Below, piece after piece: positions 61,905-64,000 of a stretch of DNA of 64,000 bases. This DNA comes from RGIG4140 sp045614025. Lineage in GTDB: Bacteria > Pseudomonadota > Alphaproteobacteria > CAAHEQ01 > UBA3637. Made by a program: the position numbers and the translations under genes. Numbering within the stretch: the first letter of the stretch is position 1; every line of letters begins with the position of its first letter. The stretch lies in the NCBI GenBank assembly GCA_045614025.1, contig JAZLCE010000015.1:1-64000 (forward strand), given 5' to 3'. Below the pieces are notes generated by a model that was not told the origin of the DNA, ran no database searches, and saw nothing but the letters and a program-made list of their open reading frames with translations.

Positions 61905-64000
61905 ATGCAAAATCATCTATCTTACGAAATTTTAAATTTAAGCGACATTCAAAGAATTTATCAAAATCATATCCTTTTTTGCAAAAAAAAAGCTTCAGAT
62001 TATGTTTCTAAAGCTCCTTTAGTTTATTCAGATCAAGAAAAATCTATCTTTTTAAAAAAATTATACTCTTTTTTTCTTTTGTGTTCAAAATATAATATTT
62101 CTGATGAAGAAATATTATCGGAACTTGAAAACATTCAAACTATTCAAGATATAGATACCCTTATATTAACTGTAAAAAACAAATTACACCCAAAAAAAAT
62201 TCAAGAAGAAAAAATTCTTTTAAAAGGAGAAATTGAACGGTTTATTCATAATTACCATTCTCATCCTTTTTTTCAAAATCGCCAACGCATCTATATTAAA
62301 ATCAATAAAATTCCAACACTCTTATCATTTATTCAAGAATCTGTTGATTTTTTTAATGCACACTTGTTTGATAACCAACAAATCAAATTAATATTAAAAA
62401 AACAAAATATAACACAAAAAGCCCAACAAGGAAGAGTTAGAGAAAATATTCATTATAAATATTTTATTTCTGATGAACCAAACAAAGAAATAAAAATAGG
62501 AAAATTTTTAAATCGGCTTTATCAAGAAATTATTCACTTATCTTCATTCATGGATAAATTATCTGAACAAGAATTAGATGAATTTATGTCTTTTTTTAAA
62601 AATCAAGAGTCTTTATCTTCTTCTTTAAAAAAAGAGGTATCTTGTTTTATTAAAAACAAAAAAGAAAAAAATATTCATTTATCCCCCACTCTTTTTTCAT
62701 TATTGAAAAAAAGCATTTTAACAAAAACAAAAGATACAAAAAGTTACCTTCTCTTTATTTCTGATTTTCTTTTAATAACAAAAACAAAAATTCATGAAAT
62801 GCAAATTAAATCTCTTGAAGAGATTCAAAATGCACAAAATGAAGGAGATATTATCCTTTTAAGCACTCACCCCAGAGATATTGCACGAATGAGTGAATAC
62901 ACAGATTGGGAAACTTGCATGTCTTATGATAATGAATATGCATATGACCTTCCTTTTCAAATTGGATGTGGAAGCATTGTTGCTTATTTAATTAATTCAA
63001 AAAATCCTTACAAAAAACTTTCAAGAGTTTTATTAAAGCCTTATGCAATGGAAGAAGAAATAAAAAAACTTGAAAATCGATTAAATATATTTTATCAAGG
63101 CGAAAACAAAAAAACTCTAAAAAACATTGAATTATCTATTATTTCAAACACAAACTTAAAGAAAATAAGAAATGAATTGGAGGCTTTTTTTAATAAAACA
63201 AAAGAAGACTTACCATATACCGAACCTAATATTGGACCGAGAGTTTATCTGACAGACAAACAATTTGGTCTACAAAATCCTCTTTTTCTAAACTATTTAA
63301 ATCATATAAACAAAAAATATTTAAGCATAACTCGTCCTGAAGGAGCTTTTTTTGCATTTGGCAATTACTATCGCGAAAATTTAAACAAGCAATATTTCTT
63401 CTCAAATCCAAATAATCCTCTTCATTTGATGAATTTTCTTGAAATGAATAAATCCCCATATAAAATTACTTATCAAAATAATCAACCTTACCTTTTTACC
63501 AAAAGCATTTACTCTAAAGGTATTTATAACTTAAATTTAAGCGGTGTTTATTCTGATTACATAACAATGGAATCACAAGATTTAAAATTTATCGATAACC
63601 GAGGTCTTAAAACAAAAGTATTAACTCTTTTGAATTTATCAAACACCGATCCTTTTCCAACAACACTCCACATAAGCGAAAAATTGATTATTCACGGGAA
63701 AAATTTAACTATTTTACCCAAATATATCCAAACACAAGAACTTGATATTAATGCCCCTCAACTTCAATTTATCCCTGAAGAATTGAATGTTAAATCTCTT
63801 TCAATTATCAACACAAATGTTCACGAATTACCTCGTTTAAAACTTGAAGTTCTTTCTGCTACATATTCAAAAATAAAGGATTTAAGAAATGTCGATGTCA
63901 GCGAATTCTTAGATCTTACATCAACTCCAATTCAATTTTTAAAAGACAACCTCACCGTTTCCTATCTGATTTTAAATAATTGCAAAAATTTAAAACAACT
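61905..64000 (+). CDS. Giant protein: W-E-x-C-M domain plus leucine-rich repeats (copy 2, cut by window end)
   Basis: Direct translation from the ATG at 61905 stays open for 698 codons to the window edge. The protein (MQNHLSYEILNLSDIQR) is a paralog of copy 1. Helical residues 1-310 are followed by LSTHPRDIARMS, W335-E-T-C-M, QIGCGSIVAYLINS and SRVLLKPY, aligned with copy 1 at nearly the same residue numbers. DKQFGLQN also matches, and leucine-rich repeats start near 545 (LPKYIQTQELDI, IPEELNVKSLSI). The N-terminal third has diverged far more than the motif block. No signal peptide. The 3' end is outside the window. No ribosome-binding site is obvious. Confidence 0.8.
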   Translation, partial: MQNHLSYEILNLSDIQRIYQNHILFCKKKASDYVSKAPLVYSDQEKSIFLKKLYSFFLLCSKYNISDEEILSELENIQTIQDIDTLILTVKNKLHPKKIQEEKILLKGEIERFIHNYHSHPFFQNRQRIYIKINKIPTLLSFIQESVDFFNAHLFDNQQIKLILKKQNITQKAQQGRVRENIHYKYFISDEPNKEIKIGKFLNRLYQEIIHLSSFMDKLSEQELDEFMSFFKNQESLSSSLKKEVSCFIKNKKEKNIHLSPTLFSLLKKSILTKTKDTKSYLLFISDFLLITKTKIHEMQIKSLEEIQNAQNEGDIILLSTHPRDIARMSEYTDWETCMSYDNEYAYDLPFQIGCGSIVAYLINSKNPYKKLSRVLLKPYAMEEEIKKLENRLNIFYQGENKKTLKNIELSIISNTNLKKIRNELEAFFNKTKEDLPYTEPNIGPRVYLTDKQFGLQNPLFLNYLNHINKKYLSITRPEGAFFAFGNYYRENLNKQYFFSNPNNPLHLMNFLEMNKSPYKITYQNNQPYLFTKSIYSKGIYNLNLSGVYSDYITMESQDLKFIDNRGLKTKVLTLLNLSNTDPFPTTLHISEKLIIHGKNLTILPKYIQTQELDINAPQLQFIPEELNVKSLSIINTNVHELPRLKLEVLSATYSKIKDLRNVDVSEFLDLTSTPIQFLKDNLTVSYLILNNCKNLKQ

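Noticed and set aside
1..64000. Prophage or insertion sequence
   Set aside because: No transposase, integrase or terminal inverted repeats were found; the genes are mostly housekeeping.

Overview
The window is a gene-dense stretch (about 56 coding genes, one tRNA) of a low-GC, Gram-negative chromosome. The gene set points to an alphaproteobacterium: a CcrM-type GANTC methyltransferase, a DUF2155 protein, separate rpsD, an envC-ctpA-rppH operon, and Lgt/Mla/KdsA envelope genes. Low GC, autotransporters and repeat-rich giant proteins suggest a host-associated or gut lineage; that placement is inference. Promoters are easy to read: many genes have a TTGNNN box, a 17-base spacer and a TANNNT box, often with an extended TGn element.

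Layout. 1-9041: the 3' end of an autotransporter, then a six-gene minus-strand run glgB-glgX-malQ-acyl-ACP thioesterase-hflX-RNHCP protein. 9185-13518: ppdK, an unknown protein and a MutT-like Nudix hydrolase. 13640-17054: a two-gene unit encoding a LamG-like membrane protein and a 600-residue prepilin-like protein. 17093-20433: rpsD behind a GC-rich folded leader, then glgA and diaminopimelate dehydrogenase. 20455-28648: recJ, plsY-dprA-topA, ppiD. 28865-33610: rpmE, a tandem MCE/MlaD pair with DUF2155, a BepA-like M48 protease, pgeF and lgt. 33609-43398: an unknown gene behind dnaE, and the run hslO-lipoprotein-comEC-BamE-like lipoprotein-hisS. 43446-48619: recX, secG-kdsA-eno, ccrM, an OmpA-like lipoprotein. 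48727-51548: a complete autotransporter whose C-terminus resembles the fragment at base 1. 51656-58244: tRNA-Ala(CGC), a small membrane protein, rppH-ctpA-envC, a lipoprotein, queA and a DUF805 protein.

58394-64000: two tandem paralogous giant genes, the second cut by the window edge and recognisable only by direct translation. Each has a helical N-terminus, a shared central block around a W-E-x-C-M motif at the same residue position, and a long C-terminal tract of bacterial LPX-like leucine-rich repeats. I do not recognise a named family with this architecture, and this is the best candidate for an undescribed system here.

Functionally, glgA/glgB/glgX/malQ plus ppdK and eno suggest glycogen storage and flexible lower glycolysis. 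DprA, ComEC, RecJ and the prepilin-like protein are compatible with DNA uptake. EnvC, CtpA, Mla, BepA, PpiD, Lgt and several lipoproteins form an envelope maintenance set. No CRISPR array, insertion sequence, prophage or rRNA was seen. No gene-free stretch exceeds 300 bases.
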